From Myxococcales bacterium (lineage in GTDB: Bacteria; Myxococcota_A; Polyangia; Nannocystales; Nannocystaceae), in the NCBI GenBank assembly GCA_020633335.1, contig JACKDU010000003.1, positions 124,001 through 188,000 on the forward strand: a stretch of 64,000 nucleotides of DNA, read 5' to 3'. A program made the translations under genes and the position numbers. Shown here piece after piece: positions 33,101 to 41,324 of this stretch. The notes below the pieces were generated by a model, which was given only the letters and a program-made list of their open reading frames with translations, was not told where the DNA came from and searched no databases. The number at the start of each line of letters is the position of its first letter. The first letter of the stretch is position 1.

Positions 33101-34441
33101 ATGATGGGCAGTCGCCGCTCTCCGCTCCCCCCTGGCCCGCGCGGCCGGCTGATCCCGGTCGCGCGGATGCTCGCGCGGCCGAACCAGATGTTCCGGCGCT
33201 GGCGCGATCGCTACGGCGAGCCCTTCATGGTGACGTCGCCGAACGGTCAGGTCGTCGAGGTCTGGGAGCCGGCGACGGTGCGTCGGGTCTTCACCGCGGA
33301 CCACGACGACTTCGCGGTCTTCAGCCCGGACTCGATCGCGATCTTGATCGGCCACCGATCGCTCCTGACGATCGCCGGGCCGACCCACCGGCGCGAGCGC
33401 AAGCTCCTGGGACCGCCCTTCCACGGCGCCCGGATGCGGGCCTACGGCGAGGCGATGATCGAGCTCACCCGGGCGCGGATCGCCGAGCTCGACGCCGGAT
33501 CGAGCTTCGTGGCGATGGACCTCACCCAGGGGATCTCGCTCGACGTGATCCTGCGGACCGTCTTCGGGGTCGATGACGCGCGCGAGCTCGACGTGTACCG
33601 GACGGTGGTGATCGAGGCGATCGAGTCGGCGGCGCCGGTGCTCTTCTTCTTCCCCGCGCTCCGCCGCGAGTTCGGCGGCGTCGGCCCCTACGCCCGCCTG
33701 GTCGCCCGTCAGCGCCGCTTCGTCGATCTCCTCAAGGGCCAGATCGAGCGGGTGCGGCCGCAGGCGAGCGAGCGCGCCGACATCCTCTCGATGATGCTCG
33801 AGGCCCGCTACGAGGACGGCGAGCCGATGAGCGACGAGTCGCTCGTCGACGAGCTCCGCACCCTCCTCCTCGCCGGCCACGAGACCACCGCGATCACGCT
33901 CGCGTGGGCGCTCTACCTGGTCCACCGCCACCCCGCGGTCTATCACCGGCTCCGCGAGGAGCTCGACGGGCTCGGCGAGTCGCCGACCCCGGAGGCGATC
34001 GCCCACCTCCCCTACCTCGACGCCGTCGTCAACGAGTCGCTGCGCCTCCACCCGGTGGTCCAGGAGGTGATGCGCACCCTCACGAAGCCCTTCGAGCTCG
34101 GCGCCTACACGCTGCCACCGGGTGTGACGATCGCCGTCAACATCTTCCTCGCCCACCGGCGCACCGAGCTCTTCCCGGAGCCCGAGGAGTTCCGACCCGA
34201 GCGCTTCCTCGACCGGACCTTCTCGCCCTTCGAATACATGCCCTTCGGCGGCGGCCCGCGGCGCTGCCTCGGGGCCGCGTTCGCGCTCTACGAGATGAAG
34301 CTGGTGCTGGCGACGCTCCTCGGCGACCTCGAGCTCGATCTCGCGTCCGAGGGCCCGGTGGAGCCGGTCCGCCGCAACCTGACGATGGCCCCGCGCGGCG
34401 GCGTGCCGCTCCGCGTCGTTCGCCGCCGTCGCCCCGCCTGA
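33101..34441 (+). CDS. Cytochrome P450 (second copy)
   Basis: The 446-residue enzyme has PPGPRG at the front, AGHETT in the I helix (about 257-262), ESLRLHP in the K helix (about 309) and the haem loop FGGGPRRCLG (about 381-390). It is soluble and resembles the P450 at 23349 along its whole length, with stretches such as GISLDVILRTVFG against KISLDVILRVIFG. No redox partner gene is adjacent. Substrate unknown. Confidence 0.93.
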   Translation: MMGSRRSPLPPGPRGRLIPVARMLARPNQMFRRWRDRYGEPFMVTSPNGQVVEVWEPATVRRVFTADHDDFAVFSPDSIAILIGHRSLLTIAGPTHRRERKLLGPPFHGARMRAYGEAMIELTRARIAELDAGSSFVAMDLTQGISLDVILRTVFGVDDARELDVYRTVVIEAIESAAPVLFFFPALRREFGGVGPYARLVARQRRFVDLLKGQIERVRPQASERADILSMMLEARYEDGEPMSDESLVDELRTLLLAGHETTAITLAWALYLVHRHPAVYHRLREELDGLGESPTPEAIAHLPYLDAVVNESLRLHPVVQEVMRTLTKPFELGAYTLPPGVTIAVNIFLAHRRTELFPEPEEFRPERFLDRTFSPFEYMPFGGGPRRCLGAAFALYEMKLVLATLLGDLELDLASEGPVEPVRRNLTMAPRGGVPLRVVRRRRPA

Positions 34442-34504
34442 GCGCATCCGCCCGCCGCGCCGTGATTCGGCCTCCGCGCGGGGATATGGCACCATGCAGG
34501 GGCG

Positions 34505-36049
34505 ATGGGTGAGCCCCCCGATCCCGCGGAGCGCGCGGCGACGTCGATCGAGAGCCTCAAGGGGGCGCTCCCCTGCATCATCTACATCTACGACCTCCGC
34601 AGCGGCGAGACGACCTACATCAACCGTGACCTCGAGCGCGAGCTCGGCCACGATCCGGCGACGCTGGACCCCCGCGGTTGGATGAGCGAGGGCCTCCTCC
34701 ACGAGGAGGATCGGGCGCGGCTCCCCGAGCTCCGCGCCCGCTGGGAGAGCGCCGCCGACGACGAGGTGATCGAGACCGAGTTCCGCCTCCGCGACGCGCG
34801 GGGGAGCTGGCGCTGGATCCTCGGCCGCGACACCGTGCGCGAGCGCGACGCGGAGGGGCGGGTGGTGTCGATCCTCGGGACCGCCCTCGACATCACCGAG
34901 CGCAAGACCCTCGAGGCCCGCCTCCAGGTCTCGCAGAAGCTCGAGGCGCTCGGCCGCCTCGCGGGCGGGATCGCCCACGACTTCAACAACATCCTGACCG
35001 TGGTCCTCGGCAACGCCCAGCTCGCGCGGGCGGCCCTCGACGATCGCGAGTGGGTCGCCGACTGCCTCGATCAGATCCGCAACGCGGCCGAGCAGGCGTC
35101 GACGCTGACGCGCTCGCTCCTCGCCTTCGCCCGCCAGCAGGTGCTGCGACCCGAGGTGATCGAGGTCAACGTCCTCCTCGGCCAGATCCAGCGGCTCCTC
35201 CGTCGCCTCCTCGGCGAGGACATCGAGCTCCGCCTCGAGCTCGACGAGGGCGCCGGGGCGCTCGGCATCGATCGCTCGCAGCTCACCCAGATCGTCCTCA
35301 ACCTCGCGGTCAACGCCCGCGACGCGATGCCGGAGGGCGGCCGCCTGACGATCCGCACCGGGGTCGTGGCGATCCCCGAGGCCGGTGAGCCGGAGCTCCC
35401 CGAGCTCGCGCCGACGCGGAGCTACCTGGTCCTCAGCGTCGACGACACCGGCGTCGGCATGGACGCCGAGACGCTCGCCCAGATCTTCGAGCCCTTCTTC
35501 TCGACCAAGCCCGAGCAGCGGGGATCGGGGCTCGGCCTGGCGACCGTCTACGGGATCGTCCGCCAATGCGAGGGGACGATCAGCGTCCGCTCCGAGCCGG
35601 GGAAGGGCACGTCGTTCTCGGTCTACCTCCCGCGGATCGCCGAGGCGCCGGAGGCCCCGGCCGCGAGCGCGCCCCACAAGGGCGCGCGTCGGGAGGCCGC
35701 GGTGCTCCTGGTCGAGGACGCGGCGCCGGTCGCCGCGGTGATCCGCGAGGTCCTCGAGCGCGCGGGCTACCGGGTCTCGCTCGCCCGCGACGGCCACCAG
35801 GCGCTCGAGTGGATCGAGGCCGGGCATCCCCTCGACCTCCTTGTCGTCGATCTGATCCTCCCCGGTTGCTCGGGGATCGACGTCGCCCGGGCGGCCGCGC
35901 GCCGCGAGCGTCCGCCGCGGGTGCTGGTGATCTCGGGCCACGCCCGCGACATCAACGACGACGACCTGCGCGGGCTCGGGGCCGAGTTCATGGCCAAGCC
36001 CTTCACGCCCGAGGCGATCCTCGAGCGGATCGATCTCTTGCTCGGGTAG
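34505..36049 (+). CDS. PAS sensor hybrid histidine kinase with receiver domain
   Basis: The 514-residue protein begins with a PAS/PAC domain (about 20-130; IYIYDLRSGETTYINRD, then ILGTALDITERKTLE). The phosphoacceptor region is GGIAHDFNNIL (His at about 158). The ATPase part has NLAVNARDAM, DDTGVGMD and GSGLGLATVYGIV. The receiver starts near 398, with its phosphoacceptor Asp in VVDLILPG (about 448) and the conserved Lys in MAKPFTPE. No membrane segment is seen, so it is a cytoplasmic sensor. It is alone, with no partner regulator beside it. Confidence 0.93.
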   Translation: MGEPPDPAERAATSIESLKGALPCIIYIYDLRSGETTYINRDLERELGHDPATLDPRGWMSEGLLHEEDRARLPELRARWESAADDEVIETEFRLRDARGSWRWILGRDTVRERDAEGRVVSILGTALDITERKTLEARLQVSQKLEALGRLAGGIAHDFNNILTVVLGNAQLARAALDDREWVADCLDQIRNAAEQASTLTRSLLAFARQQVLRPEVIEVNVLLGQIQRLLRRLLGEDIELRLELDEGAGALGIDRSQLTQIVLNLAVNARDAMPEGGRLTIRTGVVAIPEAGEPELPELAPTRSYLVLSVDDTGVGMDAETLAQIFEPFFSTKPEQRGSGLGLATVYGIVRQCEGTISVRSEPGKGTSFSVYLPRIAEAPEAPAASAPHKGARREAAVLLVEDAAPVAAVIREVLERAGYRVSLARDGHQALEWIEAGHPLDLLVVDLILPGCSGIDVARAAARRERPPRVLVISGHARDINDDDLRGLGAEFMAKPFTPEAILERIDLLLG

Positions 36050-36351
36050 GCGCGAGTCGGTCGCGCTCGCATCGCGTGCGGCATGCGGCGCCCGGCCCGC
36101 CGGCAGCGGGCGCACGCGCCCGGCGGGCGCCCTTGGATTTGATCGCGACATTGAATGTTTCAGTGTCATTTTGGAGGAAACATGTCTTCATGGACATGTC
36201 CCTGACGGGGGCATTTCGCCACAGGTGGCCCGTGGTGCCACTGCGGAGATGTGCGACACGCAGGGTCATGTGGCGATGCCTCTCCCAGAAATGAAGTTAT
36301 TCACATTTTTTCTCGATCCGTGTGGACCCCTGCGGACGCCATCAGGACGTG
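36050..36351. other. 302-base non-coding gap, AT-rich, with doubled GACATGT motif
   Basis: The first 80 bases are GC-rich; from about 36130 the sequence turns markedly AT-rich by local standards. It holds AACATGTCTT (36179-36188) and GGACATGTCC (36192-36201), then TTATTCACATTTTTTCTCG before the ADYC gene. Short open frames cross it on both strands but show no family motif. It should carry the promoter of the ADYC lipoprotein gene. Confidence 0.6.
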
Positions 36352-37362
36352 ATGATGATGAGCTCCCGTTGGTCCCTCCTCTCGGTGGTTTTCGCCCTCA
36401 CGATCGTCCCGGCCTGTGACTCGGCTGATGAGATCAGCGATGAGCTCACGGATGACGAGGAAGAGGTCGACCACGACGGTCGAGAGCCGGCGCCGCGGGA
36501 GGCCCAGAACAACGGCTTCACGCTGAACGGCTTCACGCTGAACGGCTTCACGCTGAACGGCTTCACCCTGAACAGCGACGCCCTCCTCGGCGACATCAAC
36601 GACGAGTACATCCAGCTCCTCGGCTTCGACCTCAAGGGGATGGACACGGCGGCGTCGAGCTGGCTCGTCGGCAGCGAGCTCTTCATCGAGACGACCGACG
36701 GCGAGGTGCTCTCCGGTGCCCAGCTCAAGGGCGTCGAGGTCATCTTCGAACTCGCCGAGGACGGCAAGGGCAAGCACAGCAAGCGGGTCAAGATCACCAG
36801 CGTCACGCCGAGCCCGCAGAACCCCGACGTGCTCTTCTACGGGGTCGATCTCAAGGAGGGCGTCGGCGCCTGGAGCTCGCTCTGCACCGACGCGCAGGGG
36901 AACGACACCGACGCGATCCTGATCGGCAACCTCTGGGATCCGGCGAGCGCAGCCCGGGTCGGCGACGGGGTGCAGGGCGCGGTCACCTTCGCCTGCCGCG
37001 GGGCGGCCCTCGCCAAGTGTGTGGAGTGGGGCTACCGCCCCTGGGGCGAGGCGGGCGGCGCCTCGCTCGAGGACTTTCACCAGACCTGCACCCGCCTGGT
37101 CCGCGCCGACTACTGCGGCGACGGGATCTCGCACACGGTCGACGGCACCGGGATCCACGTCCTCGACGAGATCGGCGTCCAGGACCTCGATCCCGACGTG
37201 ACCTTCGTGATCGAGGCGGAGTGGGGGCCGAGCGGCGCGCTCTGTCTCAACGCCGCGAACACCCGCATCGCCGACGTCCAGATCGAGTGCGAGCTGCCGG
37301 CCTGCGGGGCCCCCTTCGAGTCCGGCGGGATCATCCAGAGCGGCAAGATCACCGCGCCCTGA
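36352..37362 (+). CDS. ADYC-domain lipoprotein with NGFTL repeats
   Basis: Three ATGs lie in tandem at 36352-36360; a GTG at 36322 is also in frame. The 336-residue product has a signal peptide ending VPAC and an acidic linker (SDELTDDEEEVD). Next are four copies of NGFTL, then a compact domain with the family-defining motif RADYCGDG at about 251. Cysteines at SSLCTD, FACRG, AKCVEW, HQTC, DYC, ALCLN, IECELPAC are well placed for disulfides. ADYC lipoproteins are abundant in myxobacteria; their function is unknown. It is probably surface-exposed. Confidence 0.88.
   Translation: MMMSSRWSLLSVVFALTIVPACDSADEISDELTDDEEEVDHDGREPAPREAQNNGFTLNGFTLNGFTLNGFTLNSDALLGDINDEYIQLLGFDLKGMDTAASSWLVGSELFIETTDGEVLSGAQLKGVEVIFELAEDGKGKHSKRVKITSVTPSPQNPDVLFYGVDLKEGVGAWSSLCTDAQGNDTDAILIGNLWDPASAARVGDGVQGAVTFACRGAALAKCVEWGYRPWGEAGGASLEDFHQTCTRLVRADYCGDGISHTVDGTGIHVLDEIGVQDLDPDVTFVIEAEWGPSGALCLNAANTRIADVQIECELPACGAPFESGGIIQSGKITAP
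36511..36570. repeat. Four tandem 15-base units in the ADYC gene
   Basis: AACGGCTTCACGCTG is repeated at 36511, 36526 and 36541; the fourth copy at 36556 has a single C for G change. Each unit encodes Asn-Gly-Phe-Thr-Leu. Near-identity at the DNA level means a recent expansion or active slippage. Confidence 0.9.
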
Positions 37363-37369
37363 GCCCATC

Positions 37370-37390
37370 GGCGCCCCCTGGAGGGGCGCC
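37370..37390 (+). terminator. Hairpin after the ADYC gene
   Basis: GGCGCCCC (37370-37377) and GGGGCGCC (37383-37390) form a perfect 8-base stem with a 5-base loop, eight bases after the stop codon. No T-run follows. Confidence 0.45.
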
Positions 37391-37513
37391 CGCGCTCTCC
37401 CCGCGGGTCGGAGCTCGGTCTGCGGGTGAATCTGCGCGCCCCCGCGGCGCGCGAGCGGCGGTCACGGAGCGGCGGATCTGGCGGTAGGATAGCTCGCGGT
37501 CGCTGAGGCTCCC

Positions 37514-40219
37514 GTGTCCGAGTACGGTCCAGACCCCACAGCTATCGGCCCCTTCGTGGTCTTGCGAAAGATCGGCGAGGGATCGATGGGGGTGGTCTAC
37601 GCCGGCTACGACGTCGCCCTCGATCGCAAGGTCGCGCTCAAGCTGGTCCAGCGCAAGCTGGTGAACAAGCCGCGGATCCGGGCGCGGATGGTCCGCGAGG
37701 CCCAGGCGCTCGCGCGCCTCTCGAGCCCCTACGTCGTCCAGGTCTACCAGGTCGGTGAGCATGCCGATGGGATCTACCTGGCGATGGAGTACGTCGAGGG
37801 CGAGGACCTGCGGGCGTGGTTCCGGGATCCCAAGATCGGCTGGCGGCAGCTCCTGCGGGCGCTCTGCGACGCCGGACGCGGCCTCGCGGCCGCCCACGCC
37901 GCCGGCCTGATCCACCGCGACTTCAAGCCCGAGAACGTCCTCGTCGGCAGGGACGGGCGGGCGCGGGTCCTCGACTTCGGCCTCGTGCTCAGCGAGGGGG
38001 AGGACGATCTCGAGGACGACGACGGATCGATGGTCGGCCCGGTCGCCGACGCCAAGGCGTTGATGGCGACGATGGAGGCGACCGAGTCGCCGCCGCCCGA
38101 GGTGACGACCCGGCGCCCGCGCATGCGGCGGGTCGCGGGGACGCCGGCCTACATGTCGCCGGAGCAGCACTTCGGCGGGGCGGTGGGGCCCGCGTCGGAT
38201 CTCTTCAGCTTCGCGATCACGGTCTACGAGGCGCTCTACGGGGTGCGCCCCTTCGAGGGGGCGTCGTGGCGGGAGATCCAGGAGAAGGTGCGTCGCGGCG
38301 TGATCCCGCCGCCGCCGGCCGACTCGCCGGTGCCGCGCTGGCTCTTTCGGGTGGTCCAGCGCGGGCTCCAGCGGGCGCCGGAGGATCGCTGGCCCGACAT
38401 CGAGGCGATGGTCGCGGCCCTCGAGAAGGATCCTCGGAGGGCGCGGCTGCGGGCGCTCGGGATCGGCGGGCTCCTGATCGGGGTGTCGGCGCTGAGCTAC
38501 GGGCTCGCGGCCTCGCAGGCGCGTGACGTCGGCGCCTGCGCGGCGGCTGACACGGCGCTCGACGGGGTCTGGGACGAGGGCCGGCGCGGGGCGGTCGAGC
38601 GGGCGTTTCGCGGGACCGGTGCGGCCTTCGCCGAGGAGGCGTGGAGCCGGACCGGGAGCCGCCTCGACACCTACGCGGGCGCGTGGCGGCGCGGGTATCG
38701 ATCGGCGTGCGAGGCCCACGCGAGCGGGAGCCAGACCGATCACCTGATGGATCTCCGGATCGCCTGCCTCGATCGCCGGCGGGCGAGCCTGAAGGCGCTG
38801 GTCGAGGTGCTCGAGGCGGCGGACAGCGACGCGGTCGAGAACGCGATCCAGGCGGTGGCGGCGTTGCCGGGGGTGGAGGCCTGCGCGGACGTGGACATGC
38901 TCCTCGCGGCCGTTCCGCCGCCGGAGAACCCGGCGATCGCGGCGCGGGTGGACGAGGTGCGGGCGGAGCTTGCGACGGTGGCGGCGCTCGAGAACACCGG
39001 CGGCTACGAGCGGGCGATCGCGCTGGCGAGCGCGGCGAGGGCGGCGGCGGGCGACGCCGGGTACCCGCCGCTGGTGGTCGAGGCGGCGCTGGCGGAGGGG
39101 AGCGTGCTGATGGCGGCGGGTCGCTTCGGCGAGGCGACGTCGACGCTCGACGAGGCGCTGCGCGGGGCGATCACGCTCGACCTCCACGGGGTCGCGGCCG
39201 AGGCGGTCGCCAAGGCGATCTTCGGGCGCTCGCAGCTCGGCCAGCCGGCGGAGGCGCTGGCCTTGGCGTCGATCGGCGAGTCGCTGGTCGCCCGCGCGCG
39301 GGGAGACGCCCACCTGAGCGGGCTCCTCCACAACAACATCGGCGCGGCCCACCGCGCGCTCGGGGCGACCGAGGCGGCGACGCGAGAGTTCGCGCGCTCG
39401 GTCGAGATCCTGAGCGGCGAGGGGGGGGCGATCGATCCGCTCCTGCCGGTGACCCACCACAACCTCGGCAACATGTCGCTCGACAGCGGCGATCTCGACG
39501 CGGCCGGGATCCACTACGAGCGGGCCTACGCGCTCTTCGCCGAGAGCCTCGGCGAGCACCACCCGCTCGCCGGCCACCCGCTCGCCGGGCTCGCCGACGT
39601 CGCCCGCGAGCGGGGGGCGTTCGACGAGGCGAGGGTGCGCTACGAGCGGGCGCTGGCGCAGATGGAGGCGGCCTACGGCGGCGAGCACCTCTACCTCGTG
39701 CACCCGCTCTCGGGGCTCGGCGAGGTCCACCGCCGCCTCGGCGCGCCGGCGATCGCCGAGCACTACTACCGGCGGGTGGTGTCGATCTGCGACGCGAGCG
39801 GGATCAAGCTCTCGTTCCTCGGCGAGGCGCTGGTCGGGCTCGGCGAGATGGCGGCGGAGGGCGGCCGGCTGGCGGAGGCGCGGGCGGACTTCGAGCGGGC
39901 GGTGACGGTCCACGAGGCGGGCGGCGCCGCGGAGGCAGCCGCGGCCGCCGAGGCCTCGCTCCGCGCCGGCGAGATCGCGGCGCTCCTCGGCGACGCGGAC
40001 GCGGCCCGGGCCCGCTTCGAGATGGTCCTCGTGCGGGAGGCGGCGTCGCCGAGCGCCCGCGGGCGCGCGGCGCTGGGACTCCTCGGCCTCCTCGATCCCG
40101 AGGGCGAGCGCGCCCGGATCTGCGAGCTCGCCACCGAGGCCGAGGGGCTCGTCACCGACGGAACGCTCCGCGACGAGGCCGCCGCCGCGCGGGTCGCCGC
40201 CTGCACGCTCGCCCCATGA
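37514..40219 (+). CDS. Membrane Ser/Thr protein kinase with TPR tail
   Basis: The 901-residue protein starts at a GTG (37514), with GAGG close upstream. The kinase domain has GEGSMGVVY (about 21-29), VALKLV with the ATP-binding Lys, HRDFKPENVL (about 134-143, catalytic Asp) and LDFGLV (about 154). A single membrane helix lies at about 314-335. The outer part, from about 480, is a long array of TPR-like repeats (VAAEAVAKAIFGRSQLGQPAEALAL and similar). This architecture is common in Nannocystis-type myxobacteria; the periplasmic TPR part may sense protein partners. Its stop overlaps the start of a tiny gene. Confidence 0.93.
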   Translation: MSEYGPDPTAIGPFVVLRKIGEGSMGVVYAGYDVALDRKVALKLVQRKLVNKPRIRARMVREAQALARLSSPYVVQVYQVGEHADGIYLAMEYVEGEDLRAWFRDPKIGWRQLLRALCDAGRGLAAAHAAGLIHRDFKPENVLVGRDGRARVLDFGLVLSEGEDDLEDDDGSMVGPVADAKALMATMEATESPPPEVTTRRPRMRRVAGTPAYMSPEQHFGGAVGPASDLFSFAITVYEALYGVRPFEGASWREIQEKVRRGVIPPPPADSPVPRWLFRVVQRGLQRAPEDRWPDIEAMVAALEKDPRRARLRALGIGGLLIGVSALSYGLAASQARDVGACAAADTALDGVWDEGRRGAVERAFRGTGAAFAEEAWSRTGSRLDTYAGAWRRGYRSACEAHASGSQTDHLMDLRIACLDRRRASLKALVEVLEAADSDAVENAIQAVAALPGVEACADVDMLLAAVPPPENPAIAARVDEVRAELATVAALENTGGYERAIALASAARAAAGDAGYPPLVVEAALAEGSVLMAAGRFGEATSTLDEALRGAITLDLHGVAAEAVAKAIFGRSQLGQPAEALALASIGESLVARARGDAHLSGLLHNNIGAAHRALGATEAATREFARSVEILSGEGGAIDPLLPVTHHNLGNMSLDSGDLDAAGIHYERAYALFAESLGEHHPLAGHPLAGLADVARERGAFDEARVRYERALAQMEAAYGGEHLYLVHPLSGLGEVHRRLGAPAIAEHYYRRVVSICDASGIKLSFLGEALVGLGEMAAEGGRLAEARADFERAVTVHEAGGAAEAAAAAEASLRAGEIAALLGDADAARARFEMVLVREAASPSARGRAALGLLGLLDPEGERARICELATEAEGLVTDGTLRDEAAAARVAACTLAP

Positions 40220-40449
40220 TCTTCGAAGTCTGCGGGACCCCGGCGCTCGAGCGGATCGAGGCGCTCCTCGCCGCCCGCGGCTACCGTCAGGTCGACGGCC
40301 GCTTGCTGGCCTCCGGCGACTACCGGGTCACCAACATCGACGCCGCCCCAGGCTGGAGCGACTGGATCTACGAGGTCGAGGTGATCGAGAGGCCCGGGCA
40401 CCCGATCGCCGAGGTCCTCGATCGCTTCGCGCGCGAGGGCGCCGGCTAG
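40216..40449 (+). CDS. Small protein coupled to the kinase gene
   Basis: A 77-codon frame starts with an ATG overlapping the kinase stop (ATGA) and codes for MIFEVCGTPALERIEALLAA and onwards, a plausible small alpha/beta fold with one Cys. It has no signal peptide. I recognise no family. The overlap suggests translational coupling, perhaps as a partner of the kinase. Its stop overlaps the malG stop within CTAG. Confidence 0.55.
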   Translation: MIFEVCGTPALERIEALLAARGYRQVDGRLLASGDYRVTNIDAAPGWSDWIYEVEVIERPGHPIAEVLDRFAREGAG

Positions 40450-41324
40450 CCCTTGACGCCGCCGCTGGTCAGGCCGGCGACGAGGTGGCGCTGGAGGACG
40501 TAGAAGAGGATCATCACCGGCAGCGAGACGATCAGCGCGCCGGCGGCGAAGGCCTCCCACTGCGCGTCGTACTCGCCGATGAAGCGCTGGAGGACCACCG
40601 GCAGGGTGAACATGTCCTCCTTGCCGAGGAGCGTCGCGGCGAGGATGAACTCGTTGTAGGCGCTCATGAAGGCGAAGAGTGCGGTCACGGCGATCGCCGG
40701 GCGGGCGGCCGGGAGCACCACCATCCGAAACGCCTGGAAGCGGGTCGCGCCGTCGACCATCGCCGCCTCCTCGAGGTCGACCGGGATCGACTCAAAGGCC
40801 GCGCGGAGCTGGAAGATCGCGAAGGGCACCGCGGTCGTCGCGTAGCAGAGGATAAGGCCGGTCCGCGAGTTGAGGAGCCCGAGGAAGTCGAGGAGGAGGT
40901 AGAGGGGGATCGCCGACGCGACCGCCGGGAACATCTGGGTCGCCAGGAGCACCCGCAGGCCGCCCTCCTTGCCGACGAAGTTGAAGCGGGCGAGGGCGTA
41001 GGCGGTCGGCGTGGCGATCCCGATCCCGACCAGGGCGGTGGCGATCGAGACGATCAGCGAGTTGGCGAGCTGGCGGCCGAAGAGCCACTGCGTGGAGTCA
41101 CCGACCTCGCGGGTGGTCGAGATCACCGCCCAGAGGTGATCGAAGGTCGGCTCCCGCGGGATCGGCAGGACCCGCGCCTCCGGAGTCGCGCTCCCCGAGA
41201 AGGCGAGGGCGATCACCCAGAGCACCGGGTAGAGCGCGAAGGCGACCGCGAGGAGGACCACGAGGTGGGAGGCGATCGACTCGATCGCCCGCACCTGCCG
41301 ACCGCCGCCGCCGGAGCCGCTCAA
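40446..41324 (-). CDS. malG: MalG-type ABC sugar permease
   Basis: The 292-residue product has six hydrophobic segments and the EAA loop EEAAMVDGATRFQAFRMVVLP (about 185-205) that docks on the ATPase. It starts with a TTG overlapping the stop of the upstream permease gene (TTGA), or less likely at a GTG ten codons in. SAYNEFILA and MFTLPVVLQRF match the MalG family, which carries maltose and maltodextrin. With the fused MalE-MalF protein and the MalK-type ATPase it makes a complete importer. Confidence 0.9.
   Translation of the reverse strand: MSGSGGGGRQVRAIESIASHLVVLLAVAFALYPVLWVIALAFSGSATPEARVLPIPREPTFDHLWAVISTTREVGDSTQWLFGRQLANSLIVSIATALVGIGIATPTAYALARFNFVGKEGGLRVLLATQMFPAVASAIPLYLLLDFLGLLNSRTGLILCYATTAVPFAIFQLRAAFESIPVDLEEAAMVDGATRFQAFRMVVLPAARPAIAVTALFAFMSAYNEFILAATLLGKEDMFTLPVVLQRFIGEYDAQWEAFAAGALIVSLPVMILFYVLQRHLVAGLTSGGVKG

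Noticed and set aside
32396..36169. Very long minus-strand open frame over the E2, CBS, P450 and kinase genes
   Set aside because: It crosses four confident genes on the other strand and has only low-complexity charged sequence.
36322..36351. Earlier GTG start for the ADYC lipoprotein
   Set aside because: It adds ten polar residues before a good signal peptide; the ATG triplet at 36352 gives a normal one.
36003..36419. Short open frames on both strands in the gap before the ADYC gene
   Set aside because: No ribosome site, no domain, and they disagree in strand and frame; the AT-rich composition suits a promoter region better.
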